Shown piece after piece: positions 27,080 to 35,345 of a stretch of 64,000 nucleotides of DNA (position 1 is its first letter; each line of letters opens with the position of its first letter). The position numbers and the translations under genes are program-made. The DNA is from Roseburia intestinalis L1-82 (GTDB taxonomy: Bacteria; Bacillota; Clostridia; Lachnospirales; Lachnospiraceae), in the NCBI RefSeq assembly GCF_900537995.1, contig NZ_LR027880.1, positions 1,806,001-1,870,000 on the forward strand. The letters run 5' to 3'. The notes below the pieces were generated by a model, which had not been told where the DNA came from, did no database searches, and saw only the letters and a program-made list of their open reading frames with translations.

Positions 27080-28124
27080 GAGTACAGACCGAAAATATGG
27101 AAAAGAATTTTTTTTGTTTCTTGCGATCATGATGCTTACATTTGGTGTAGTCCTGCGTGGACAAAATTTTTCACAACTGAAATCTACACTAATCAGAATG
27201 AAGCCGGTATATGTCGGGGCGGCATTGTTCCTTTCAGTATTTTTTGTTGCTGCGGAAGGCTGTATGATCTGTTTTCTGCTTCGAAGTGTCGGGATCATAG
27301 TACATGTGCGTCAGTGTGTTGGATATTCATTTGCCGGGTTCTTTTTTTCCGGGATCACGCCGTCTGCATCGGGAGGACAGCCCATGCAGCTTTATTATAT
27401 GAAAAGGGACGGTATTCCTCTGCCGGAGGGAACCGCGGTGCTGATGGCTGTTGCGACAGCTTATAAATTTGTGCTGGCGGTCGTCGGAATGATGATCCTG
27501 TTATTCTGGCAGAAACTACTGAAAGAGCATCTTGGCGGATATTTTTTCTGGTATATCGTGGGACTTTCCTTAAATGTTCTGCTCGTAATTCTTCTTTTAT
27601 TTGTCATGTTAAGACCGGTTCTGATCCGTCATCTGGCCGAAAAAATAATTGTCATGGCACAAAAATGCGGCATGAAAATACCAAAAGAGAAATGGTTGGA
27701 AAAACTGGACGGATTTCTGGATGGGTACCGTGGAACGGTTCTCTTTTTCCGGGATCACAAAGAAAAAATACTGATTTTAATTGTGATGACATTTGTTCAG
27801 AGAAGCAGTGCTTTTCTGCTGACTTTTCTGGTGTATCTGGGATTTGGACTGTCTGGAACAGCGATGTACCAGATCCTGCTGCTTCAGGCAGCCATCTATG
27901 TTGCGGTGGATATGCTTCCGGTACCGGGAGCACAGGGAATCACGGAGGCGATGTATGGAAAGGTATTTCTACCGGTATTTTCAGGACAGTATCTGGTTCC
28001 TGCAATGTGCGTGACAAGGGGAGTGGGGTTTTACCTGATGCTGGTTATTGGAGCATTGTGGGTTTTAAAAATTCATTATAAAAAAATCGGTTCAGGGCGA
28101 AAAAAGGCGTGTACTAATGCTTGA
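27069..28124 (+). CDS. Lysylphosphatidylglycerol synthase/YbhN-type membrane protein (UPF0104)
   Basis: A 351-residue integral membrane protein with eight or so helices. The segments SGITPSASGGQPMQLYYMKRDG and MLPVPGAQGITEAMYG are hallmarks of the UPF0104/LPG-synthase transmembrane family (the flippase-like domain of MprF and its stand-alone relatives AglD and YbhN). The cytosolic aminoacyl-transferase domain of MprF is absent, so this is the stand-alone form, probably linked to lipid or lipid-linked sugar handling. ATG 27069 is preferred over TTG 27063. The stop codon overlaps the -35 box of the next promoter. Confidence 0.85.
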   Translation: MKRKSTDRKYGKEFFLFLAIMMLTFGVVLRGQNFSQLKSTLIRMKPVYVGAALFLSVFFVAAEGCMICFLLRSVGIIVHVRQCVGYSFAGFFFSGITPSASGGQPMQLYYMKRDGIPLPEGTAVLMAVATAYKFVLAVVGMMILLFWQKLLKEHLGGYFFWYIVGLSLNVLLVILLLFVMLRPVLIRHLAEKIIVMAQKCGMKIPKEKWLEKLDGFLDGYRGTVLFFRDHKEKILILIVMTFVQRSSAFLLTFLVYLGFGLSGTAMYQILLLQAAIYVAVDMLPVPGAQGITEAMYGKVFLPVFSGQYLVPAMCVTRGVGFYLMLVIGALWVLKIHYKKIGSGRKKACTNA

Positions 28125-28149
28125 CAGCACAAAAAGATATGGTTAAAAT
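28121..28149 (+). promoter_or_regulatory. Sigma-A promoter of the leader-bearing small-protein genes
   Basis: TTGACA at 28121-28126, spacer of 17 nt, TAAAAT at 28144-28149. The -35 overlaps the stop codon of the YbhN-type gene, so the small-protein genes form a new transcription unit. Confidence 0.8.
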
Positions 28150-28191
28150 AGATAGAAATAAGTGAAAAGAACAGGGGAGAGGGAAGTTCGC

Positions 28192-28578
28192 ATGAAAGAG
28201 TATATGAAACCAGTGTTACTTACCAGTGATGAACTTGCAGAAGGGGTATATTTAGCAAGTGGCGACGGAAGCGGTTGTTATACGACAACAGCATATATCC
28301 ATCAGACACCGCAGACCGGAAGAGGTGATTACCGTATTCAGGTGAATGCCGTGCATAATGCGGATCATACTAAAGAAGCACAGCAGTTAAATATCTCATT
28401 TAATCAGCCGGTTACTTATGTTTCCGGTGGCAGGGGGTGCACATCAGGAGACGGAACAAGTTCTCTTTGTGTTTCTTTGGGATATCATCAGAATCCGAAC
28501 GATAATATCGGTTTTGGTGATCTGGTTGTAAAATCGGATCCGGGACTTGCAATCTCAAGTGTGAGTGTTACGGACTAA
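28192..28578 (+). CDS. Small protein with AEGVYLASG leader (candidate exported peptide 1)
   Basis: A 128-residue protein with no classical signal peptide. Its first 24 residues, MKEYMKPVLLTSDELAEGVYLASG, share a pattern with the next gene: M-x-x-Y-x-x-P, a polar stretch, then AEGVYLASG. The remainder is Gly/Ser/Thr-rich and beta-strand-like, with three Cys (GSGCY, RGCTS, SLCVS). A short leader followed by unrelated cargo suggests recognition by a maturation or export system such as the ABC transporter encoded next; I know of no experimentally defined function. ATG 28192 follows AGGGGAGAGGG. The two proteins are otherwise dissimilar. Confidence 0.75.
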   Translation: MKEYMKPVLLTSDELAEGVYLASGDGSGCYTTTAYIHQTPQTGRGDYRIQVNAVHNADHTKEAQQLNISFNQPVTYVSGGRGCTSGDGTSSLCVSLGYHQNPNDNIGFGDLVVKSDPGLAISSVSVTD

Positions 28579-28630
28579 GGGGCAGGCGCAATAAGAAAAG
28601 ATAACAAATGAACTGAGAAATAAACCAGAA

Positions 28631-28996
28631 ATGAACAGATATGAGAGACCAATGATCATCGCATATCAAGATACGGCAGAAGGTGTGTATCTTGCAAGCG
28701 GTGGAGCGGCTGATAATTCAGATACGGCAAATAATATAAAGTGTGATAGCCAGTATATGAATGGTAACTGGCAGGCACCGGATTATTCAGGCTGGAATGG
28801 AGGCACCAGAGGATACAGACAGCAGTTCGGATGTCTGGGATGTCCGGCATATACAGCTACAGCCTGTGGACTCGAGACGCATTATGTGGATTCGGGATAT
28901 GCTGGAAGTTACAATACTGATAATGGAAACCGCAAGCCATCCTGGGAAAAGAAAGGATATGGACCGGATGATACAGTAACTGACTGGGCGATGTAG
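28631..28996 (+). CDS. Small protein with AEGVYLASG leader (candidate exported peptide 2)
   Basis: A 121-residue protein opening MNRYERPMIIAYQDTAEGVYLASG, the same 24-residue leader plan as the gene before. The following part is rich in Gly, Asn, Tyr and Trp, with four Cys (IKCDS, GCLGC, TACGL), and has no hydrophobic membrane segment. Start ATG 28631 lacks a strong ribosome site; the separation of 52 nt from the first gene suggests one transcript. Conserved leader and divergent Cys-containing body are typical of secreted or modified peptides; that reading is inference. Confidence 0.7.
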   Translation: MNRYERPMIIAYQDTAEGVYLASGGAADNSDTANNIKCDSQYMNGNWQAPDYSGWNGGTRGYRQQFGCLGCPAYTATACGLETHYVDSGYAGSYNTDNGNRKPSWEKKGYGPDDTVTDWAM

Positions 28997-29044
28997 GATC
29001 ATATGGAGTTCAGATGGGGTTATCATATGGTATGTGAGGAAGAG

Positions 29045-29079
29045 ATTGCCTGACATATACATGTGGTAACCTCTTTTTT
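29045..29079 (+). terminator. Probable terminator after the small-protein genes
   Basis: Imperfect stem AGAGATTGCC with GGTAACCTCT around a 14-nt loop, followed by TTTTTT. A TATAAT (29096-29101) just after may serve the ABC gene. Confidence 0.55.
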
Positions 29080-29132
29080 CGTGGTTCATATTTGTTATAA
29101 TAACTGGAAATCGGCTAGAATGGGGAAATATT

Positions 29133-30899
29133 ATGTTAGACAGTCTGAAATTTTATCATAAAAGGATCAAAGAGGGTGTATTAAAAGATATGTGGCGGGA
29201 GACCGTCTGGATCTATGAGTATGCGAGAAAGTACTGGAAACAGATGATTTTTTACACGCTGCTTGGTCTGTCTGGAACAGTTGTTTCACTGATTTCAAGT
29301 CTGATTTCAAGGGATATGGTCGATATTATCACCGGAAAGCAGGCGGGGCTTTTGGTGCGTACGTTCTGTCTGTATATCGGGTTTTCCATAGGGAATATGC
29401 TGATCTCACAGGTGACCAGTTATTTTTCCAATAAGATCAGTATCAGTGTGGACAATGATATCAAGGCAGATATTTTTGATAAAATGTTAGTGACGGATCT
29501 TGAGGCAATCCAGAAATATCACACGGGAGATCTCCTGACACGCTGGAATTCGGATGCCTCAAACATTTCAAATGGTATTTTAAGCTGGATTCCGAATCTG
29601 ATCATATATACTGTGCGGTTTATCAGTACGTTTGTGCTTGTCTTTTACAATGATCCGATGTTTGCACTTCTTGCGATGCTTGGCATGCCGGTCAGTATGC
29701 TGATGTCGAGGCGGATTTTAAGGCGAATGAAAGGAAATAATGAGAAAAGCGCAGCTATGAATGCAAAGATGTCAGGATTTAACCAGGAGGCATTTTCGAA
29801 TATCCAGACGATCAAGGCTTTTGATCTGGTGCGGCTCTACGGGGAACGTCTGCGAGGACTGCAAAAAGAATATCTTGGTATGAAGCTGGAGTTTCAGAAA
29901 ATGTCCATGGCAACCTCGATCCTGTTATCGATCGTCGGGCTTGCGGTGTCATACAGCTGTTATGGATTTGGTATTTACCGCGTCTGGAGTGGTGCGATCT
30001 CCTACGGTACGATGACGATGTTTTTATCATTGTCCGGCTCACTGACAGGAACGCTGAATCAGCTTGTGTCACTGGTACCGACGGCGATTTCGCTGACCAC
30101 ATCTGCTGGAAGGCTGATGGATATCCTTGGCATGCCAAAAGAGGACTATTCGGATGCAGAGCATGCGGAGAAATTTTATGAAGAGAACCGGGAGAACGGC
30201 ATCAGTCTTTGCATTTCTAAGATGTCTTATACTTATCACAATGGAACAAAGGTGTTTATGCGGGCGGACTTTGAGGCACATCCACATGAGATTGTTGCGT
30301 TAGTCGGACCTTCCGGTGAAGGAAAAACAACGCTTTTGCGCATTATGCTCGCCCTGCTGCATATACAAAGCGGGGATGAAGATCTGGTGGGAGCAAAAAC
30401 AGGGGAAGTGCTTACAATCACACCGGCAGCACGCCGTCTGTTCTCTTATGTGCCACAGGGAAATACAATGTTTTCCGGCACGATTGCGGAAAATATGCGG
30501 AATGTCAGACCGGATGCTACGGATGAGGAGATCAAAGAAGTACTGATAGTATCCTGTGCCTGGGAGTTTGTACAGAAACTGCCGGATGGGATATATAGTA
30601 AAGTCGGAGAGCGGGGGGTCGGATTCTCAGAAGGACAGGCACAGAGGCTTTCAATCGCAAGGGCATTGCTTCGCCGTGCGCCGATCCTGCTTTTGGATGA
30701 GGCGACAAGTGCACTTGATGTTGCAACCGAGCGCAGGGTTTTGAAAAATATCATGCAGACAAATGAACCGCGCACCTGTATCGTGACCACACACCGCCCA
30801 ACGGTATTGTCGGTGTGCAGGAGGGTGTATGGAATCCGGGAACAGAGGTGTGTTGTGCTGACCGCAGAGGAAGTACAGAAAATGATGGATGAGTTTTGA
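29133..30899 (+). CDS. ABC exporter, fused permease and ATPase
   Basis: A 588-residue half-transporter of the type I exporter class. The first ~330 residues hold six membrane helices (YTLLGLSGTVVSLISS, LVRTFCLYIGFSIGNMLISQVTSYF and others). The nucleotide-binding domain has Walker A GPSGEGKTT, the Q-loop VPQGNTMFSG, signature FSEGQAQR and Walker B ILLLDEATSALD with a His switch in TTHRP. There is no N-terminal C39 peptidase domain, so leader removal, if any, needs another enzyme. Being next to two leader-bearing small proteins and facing the kinase-like gene, it is the probable exporter of these products (inference). Confidence 0.88.
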   Translation: MLDSLKFYHKRIKEGVLKDMWRETVWIYEYARKYWKQMIFYTLLGLSGTVVSLISSLISRDMVDIITGKQAGLLVRTFCLYIGFSIGNMLISQVTSYFSNKISISVDNDIKADIFDKMLVTDLEAIQKYHTGDLLTRWNSDASNISNGILSWIPNLIIYTVRFISTFVLVFYNDPMFALLAMLGMPVSMLMSRRILRRMKGNNEKSAAMNAKMSGFNQEAFSNIQTIKAFDLVRLYGERLRGLQKEYLGMKLEFQKMSMATSILLSIVGLAVSYSCYGFGIYRVWSGAISYGTMTMFLSLSGSLTGTLNQLVSLVPTAISLTTSAGRLMDILGMPKEDYSDAEHAEKFYEENRENGISLCISKMSYTYHNGTKVFMRADFEAHPHEIVALVGPSGEGKTTLLRIMLALLHIQSGDEDLVGAKTGEVLTITPAARRLFSYVPQGNTMFSGTIAENMRNVRPDATDEEIKEVLIVSCAWEFVQKLPDGIYSKVGERGVGFSEGQAQRLSIARALLRRAPILLLDEATSALDVATERRVLKNIMQTNEPRTCIVTTHRPTVLSVCRRVYGIREQRCVVLTAEEVQKMMDEF

Positions 30900-30910
30900 A
30901 AGAAAGCGTC

Positions 30911-32104
30911 TTATATGGACTGATCAATGGCAGCTTTCATGACGGCTGCAGCTTCGGGATTTTTTGTACAATTCAGCCGGAAAATTTTTGTCAGCGGGGC
31001 AAGTGTTTCTGCAAATGCCAGATTTTTTAACAGCAGGTCTTTCGTCCAGGTCGGGGAGATCATGCGCTGCATCAGAAAAAGTGCCTGTTCATCCGGTGGG
31101 AGAGAGTTCACCCGGTTGAAAGGAGCCTGTTTTAAAAACACGATACCGCCAAGTGGATAGGTGGTGGTGGTGTATGTTTCGGACGTCCCGCACCAGGGCA
31201 GACCGTATAGATAAGGCAGGCCGTTCTTGATGCCAAGTACATTTAAGTCTCCGTTTAAAACCGGAGTATGATACCGGTTCGCCCAGAGGTTCGCGTGTGT
31301 GGATTTGCCGGTGCCGGAGCTGCCGGAAAAGAGCCAGGCTTTTCCCTGATAAAAAATAGAAACGGAGTGCAGGACAAAAAGAGCCTGCTTTTGTGCGGCA
31401 ATCAGGAAGGCAAAACGCAGTGCATGAAAAATATTTTCTGCATGATCTTTATTATCGGCATCAACACAGTAGAGGACGGCGGCAGAGCCGTCTTTTTTTA
31501 CGCGCATTTCATGGATTCCCCAGTGAGTGCCAAAGACAAAGCGGTAGGTGTCGGTGACGTCAAAGATGGTAAGTTCAGTGGTGTGGAGCAGAAGTGTACC
31601 ATCTGCAAGATGAGACGGTTTCCCGGTTATTATAAAAATGCGCTGATCAGCCACAGCAGCTTCGCAGGAGAAATCTTTAAAATAGGTATCAAACAGATCG
31701 TCCGGGCCAAACCATGAAAAGCAGAGACCGCCGATCTTATAATATTTTGGAGCACGATCGTCAGAAAACAGTGCAGGAAACGTATTGTCGGTCTGATCAG
31801 AATGCGGTGGGAAATTTTCTGCCGGCGCATTGTAAGAGAGCATGCCAAGTTGCTTTAAAGAGGCAAGATAGCTGTCTAAGTCAGAGGTAAGCTGAGGGAG
31901 CATATCAGCATCTGTATTGTAGTAATTCGCCAGCACAGATAAGAGCGTGCTTTTGTCCGCACCCAGGGAGAGTGTATCCCATAAAAGTGCACCGGAGTCA
32001 TTTAGGCGCAGGGAGCGTGCATGGTCGGCAATTTTCTGACCATAGGGCAGAAGATAGGGAATACCTGCGATTGTTGTTTTTACGAATCCATCAGATGTTT
32101 TCAT
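30911..32104 (-). CDS. PqqD domain fused to HPr-kinase-like protein
   Basis: A 397-residue protein on the minus strand. The N-terminal ~85 residues (VKTTIAGIPYLLPYG, LNDSGALLWDTL, LLSVLANYYNTDADMLPQLTSDLDSYLASLKQLGML) form a PqqD-like domain. The C-terminal half resembles HPr kinase and PEP-carboxykinase-like P-loop proteins: SIFYQGKAWLFSGSSGTGKSTHANLW (Walker A) and VLNGDLNVLG. Relatives in lasso-peptide clusters phosphorylate the precursor. ATG 32104 is favoured by GGAAAGGAA upstream. It converges on the ABC gene with an 11-nt gap and is divergent from the signal-peptidase-like gene. Kinase substrate unknown. Confidence 0.78.
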   Translation of the reverse strand: MKTSDGFVKTTIAGIPYLLPYGQKIADHARSLRLNDSGALLWDTLSLGADKSTLLSVLANYYNTDADMLPQLTSDLDSYLASLKQLGMLSYNAPAENFPPHSDQTDNTFPALFSDDRAPKYYKIGGLCFSWFGPDDLFDTYFKDFSCEAAVADQRIFIITGKPSHLADGTLLLHTTELTIFDVTDTYRFVFGTHWGIHEMRVKKDGSAAVLYCVDADNKDHAENIFHALRFAFLIAAQKQALFVLHSVSIFYQGKAWLFSGSSGTGKSTHANLWANRYHTPVLNGDLNVLGIKNGLPYLYGLPWCGTSETYTTTTYPLGGIVFLKQAPFNRVNSLPPDEQALFLMQRMISPTWTKDLLLKNLAFAETLAPLTKIFRLNCTKNPEAAAVMKAAIDQSI

Positions 32105-32223
32105 ATCGTTGTGGTTCCTTTCCATTACAAATGAATTGGAAATATTATAGCATTTGGACAGGGGAAATGCTACAATATTTCAAGATGACAAGCTTGCAAG
32201 TGAACAGTAACAAGAGGTTTCCG

Positions 32224-32664
32224 ATGAAATATGATATTGAACAATTATTAGAAGCGGGAGAGATCATACAGATCTATCCCGAAGGATACAGTATGTATCC
32301 CATGTTTGTGCCGGGCAGAGATGCCGCGGTCATAAAAAAAGCGGATGTGAAAAAAATCCGGCGCGCAGATGTTGTGCTGTACCGCAGAAAAGGGAGCATT
32401 CTGGTTCTGCACCGTGTTGTAAAACGAAAAGGCGGTCAGTTTTATATGGCAGGGGATAATCAGACGGAGGTGGAAGGACCGGTGGAAGCGGACCAGATCA
32501 GAGGGATTTTGACCGCATTTGTGCGGAATGGACGTCGTATCAGCGTGAAAAATCCGGTTTATGTGATTTGGTCCGGATTGTGGCTGATGTTTCTGCCGGT
32601 GAGAGGGATATTCTGGTCATTTACTGCATGGGTGCGCCGGCTGCGTAAAAATAATTCAGAATAA
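32224..32664 (+). CDS. S24/S26 signal-peptidase-like protein of the Ser/His type
   Basis: A 146-residue protein. The serine motif is GYSMYPMF (about residue 25). The second catalytic position reads VLHRVV with His rather than Lys, as in SipW/SEC11-type signal peptidases. The family's GDN motif follows (YMAGDNQTEVEGPV). No N-terminal anchor is present; one hydrophobic segment lies near the C-terminus (VIWSGLWLMFLPVRGIFWSF). ATG 32224 follows AAGAGG. Divergent transcription from the PqqD-kinase gene suggests shared regulation, and it could be the missing leader peptidase (inference). Confidence 0.75.
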   Translation: MKYDIEQLLEAGEIIQIYPEGYSMYPMFVPGRDAAVIKKADVKKIRRADVVLYRRKGSILVLHRVVKRKGGQFYMAGDNQTEVEGPVEADQIRGILTAFVRNGRRISVKNPVYVIWSGLWLMFLPVRGIFWSFTAWVRRLRKNNSE

Positions 32665-32770
32665 TTTTTACGCAGGAAACGTGACCGGTTGTAATCAATA
32701 TTGTTTGAAAATTTGCATGGGTGTTGATTTTTTTTCACAATTATGCTAGACTCTGGGAGTTACAGTAACA

Positions 32771-32814
32771 TCGAGTGTTCGAGACCTTCCACTCGTAAAA
32801 CAAAACTAAAGGAG
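32771..32814 (+). promoter_or_regulatory. preQ1-I riboswitch upstream of queT
   Basis: Stem CGAGTG/CACTCG (32772-32777 with 32790-32795) encloses a 12-nt loop starting TTCGAG. The A-rich tail ends AACTAAAGGAG. The loop CCTT can pair with AAGG of the tail to form the pseudoknot, and that AAGG is part of the ribosome site, so the element would control translation. The compact layout and tail match the preQ1-I class; the downstream gene is a queuosine-precursor transporter. Confidence 0.85.
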
Positions 32815-32820
32815 AAACAA

Positions 32821-33312
32821 ATGAGAAACAAAAAAGTATTACTTATCGTACAGGCTGCACTGATCGCAGCAATCTATGTTGTGCTGACCTATTTTATCAG
32901 CGCATTCAATCTTGCCTCCGGCGCAATTCAGGTCCGGATTTCCGAAGCACTTACCATTTTACCGGTATTTACGCCGGCAGCCATTCCGGGACTTTTTATC
33001 GGATGCCTGTTAAGCAATCTGCTCACCGGCTGCATGCCGCTTGATGTTGTGTTTGGCAGCCTTGCAACACTGATCGGAGCGTGTGGAACTTATGCATTAA
33101 GAAAGCACAAATGGCTGGCTCCGTTACCACCGATCGTGGCAAACACGGTCATTGTACCATTTGTACTTGCATATGTGTACATGGCAGAGGGGACGATCCC
33201 ATTCTTTATGCTGACTGTCGGAATCGGCGAAGTGATTTCCTGCTATGTGTTAGGTATGATCTTGTATAAAGTGTTAAATAATTACCGCAGTGTGATCTTT
33301 AAAAACGAATAA
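32821..33312 (+). CDS. queT: QueT-family queuosine precursor transporter
   Basis: A 163-residue membrane protein with five to six helices, of the QueT family (S-component of ECF-type transporters for preQ1 or related precursors). Typical segments are LIAAIYVVLTYFI, SGAIQVRISEALTILPVFTPAAIPGLFIGC and NTVIVPFVLAY. The ATG at 32821 lies 6 nt after AAAGGAG, which belongs to a preQ1-I riboswitch, so expression should fall when preQ1 is present. The energising ECF module is encoded elsewhere. A hairpin terminator follows at 33342-33377. Confidence 0.92.
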   Translation: MRNKKVLLIVQAALIAAIYVVLTYFISAFNLASGAIQVRISEALTILPVFTPAAIPGLFIGCLLSNLLTGCMPLDVVFGSLATLIGACGTYALRKHKWLAPLPPIVANTVIVPFVLAYVYMAEGTIPFFMLTVGIGEVISCYVLGMILYKVLNNYRSVIFKNE

Positions 33313-33341
33313 AAGTTTATTTTAAAACCAAGGTCTGGAAA

Positions 33342-33377
33342 TTACGGCGGCAGGGACAGTTGTCTTTGCCGCCGTAA
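33342..33377 (+). terminator. Hairpin terminator after queT
   Basis: A long stem TTACGGCGGCA with TGCCGCCGTAA, extended inward by wobble pairs to a 3-nt loop. The T-tract after it is poor. Confidence 0.65.
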
Positions 33378-33385
33378 ACTATTGT

Positions 33386-33414
33386 TTGACAATTTCTCCG
33401 GCAATGTATACAAT
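33386..33414 (+). promoter_or_regulatory. Sigma-A promoter of argS
   Basis: TTGACA (33386-33391), 17-nt spacer, TACAAT (33409-33414), about 58 nt before the start codon. Confidence 0.82.
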
Positions 33415-33472
33415 GATACGAGGATAAATAGAAGAAAAAAGTGGTGTGATACCGCATGGAAAGGAAAATACA

Positions 33473-35260
33473 ATGAAGAAAATCTTAGATTTGATTACGG
33501 ATGAAGTGACCAAAGCATTCACAGACTGTGGTTATGATGCAAAATATGGAAAGGTTACTTTATCTAACAGACCGGATCTTTGTGAATATCAGTGCAACGG
33601 CGCAATGGCGGCTGCCAAAGAATACAAAAAGGCACCGTTTATGATCGCAGACGAGGTTGCTGCAAAACTTGCAGAGGCATCCATGTTTTCCATGACAGAA
33701 TCCGTAAAACCGGGATTCTTAAATTTAAAGCTGGATGAAGCATTTTTAGCGTCTTATGTGGCAGATATGCAGAAAGATGAAGGCCGTTTTGGATGTGAGA
33801 AGGCAAAAAATCCTAAGACGATCATGATCGATTACGGCGGACCAAATGTAGCAAAGCCACTTCATGTCGGACATTTACGTTCTGCAATCATCGGTGAGAG
33901 TATCAAAAGAATCGGCAAGTTTGCCGGACATAAGGTGATCGGGGATGTACATTTAGGCGACTGGGGCTTACAGATGGGACTGATCATTACGGAGTTAAAG
34001 CTGCGTCAGCCGGATCTTGTCTACTTCGATGAAAACTTTGAGGGGGAATATCCGAAAGAAGCACCGTTTACGATTTCTGAATTGGAGGAGATCTATCCGA
34101 CCGCAAGTAAAAAGTCAAAAGAGGATGAGGCGTACAAAGAGGCAGCCATGCAGGCAACTTATGAGCTGCAGAATGGAAGAAAGGGCTATCAGGCATTACT
34201 TTCCCATATCTTAAACGTGTCTGTGACAGACTTAAAGAAAAACTATGAGAACTTGAACGTATCTTTTGAACTCTGGAAAGGTGAATCTGATGCACAGCCT
34301 TATATTCCGGCAATGGTGCAGAAGATGAAAGATGACGGTTTTGCCTATGTCAGTGACGGAGCACTGGTCGTCGATGTAAAAGAAGACACCGATACGAAAG
34401 AGATCCCGCCTTGTATGATCTTAAAATCAGACGGTGCATCCCTCTACAATACGACCGATCTTGCAACGATCGTATGGCGTGAGGAAGATTATGACCCGGA
34501 CGAGATCATTTATGTGGTAGATAAGAGACAGGAACTTCATTTCGTACAGGTATTCCGCTGCGCAAGAAAGACCGGACTGGTAAAACCGGAGACTGAATTA
34601 AAATTCTTGGGATTCGGTACGATGAACGGCAAGGACGGAAAGCCGTTTAAGACCAGAGATGGTGGTGTCATGCGTTTAGAGTATCTTGTATCTGAGATTG
34701 ATAATGAGATGTTAAAGAAGATTACCGAAAACCAGAAGGCAAAAGAGAATCTTGGAATCAGCGAGGAAGAAGCAAAGGAAACTGCAAAAACAGTTGCACT
34801 TGCCGCAATCAAATATGGAGATCTTTCTAATCAGGCAAGTAAAGATTATATTTTTGATATTGACCGGTTCACCTCCTTTGAGGGAAATACCGGACCATAT
34901 ATCCTGTATACGATCGTTCGTATCAAATCCATTCTGCACAAGTATCATGACTTAGGAAAGAGTGCAGAAGGTGCAGTGATTACGTCTGCACATTCTGAGA
35001 GCGAGAAGAACCTGATGTTAGAGATTTCTAAATTTAATGCAGTGATCGATGGAGCATTTGCGGATACAGCACCACACAAGATCTGTTCCTATATCTATGA
35101 TCTTGCCAATGCATTTAACAGTTTCTATCATGAGACAAAGATCATGTCCGAGGAGGATGAAACGGTTCAGAAATCCTATATCCGCCTGTTAGAACTGACA
35201 AAATCCGTCCTTGAAACCAGTATTGATCTGCTCGGATTCTCTGCACCGGAGCGTATGTAG
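33473..35260 (+). CDS. argS: Arginine--tRNA ligase
   Basis: A 595-residue class I aminoacyl-tRNA synthetase that charges tRNA-Arg. The N-terminal additional domain is present. The HIGH-type motif reads NVAKPLHVGHLRSAIIGESIKR, and the KMSKS-type loop is altered to GKPFKTRDGG, as usual for this family. The DALR anticodon-binding domain ends LETSIDLLGFSAPERM. ATG 33473 follows AAAGGAAA. It has its own promoter and stands as a single gene. Confidence 0.97.
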   Translation: MKKILDLITDEVTKAFTDCGYDAKYGKVTLSNRPDLCEYQCNGAMAAAKEYKKAPFMIADEVAAKLAEASMFSMTESVKPGFLNLKLDEAFLASYVADMQKDEGRFGCEKAKNPKTIMIDYGGPNVAKPLHVGHLRSAIIGESIKRIGKFAGHKVIGDVHLGDWGLQMGLIITELKLRQPDLVYFDENFEGEYPKEAPFTISELEEIYPTASKKSKEDEAYKEAAMQATYELQNGRKGYQALLSHILNVSVTDLKKNYENLNVSFELWKGESDAQPYIPAMVQKMKDDGFAYVSDGALVVDVKEDTDTKEIPPCMILKSDGASLYNTTDLATIVWREEDYDPDEIIYVVDKRQELHFVQVFRCARKTGLVKPETELKFLGFGTMNGKDGKPFKTRDGGVMRLEYLVSEIDNEMLKKITENQKAKENLGISEEEAKETAKTVALAAIKYGDLSNQASKDYIFDIDRFTSFEGNTGPYILYTIVRIKSILHKYHDLGKSAEGAVITSAHSESEKNLMLEISKFNAVIDGAFADTAPHKICSYIYDLANAFNSFYHETKIMSEEDETVQKSYIRLLELTKSVLETSIDLLGFSAPERM

Positions 35261-35345
35261 GAAAAATGTCTTATTTTCTGTCAGAAGAAAATATGGTATA
35301 CTGTTTTTGAAAAGCAAAACAAGGAGCAAAACAAGGAGGATTAAT

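Noticed and set aside
28192..28996. Lanthipeptide or sactipeptide cluster
   Set aside because: No LanB/C/M, radical SAM or YcaO-type gene is present nearby; the bodies are over 95 residues, long for these classes.
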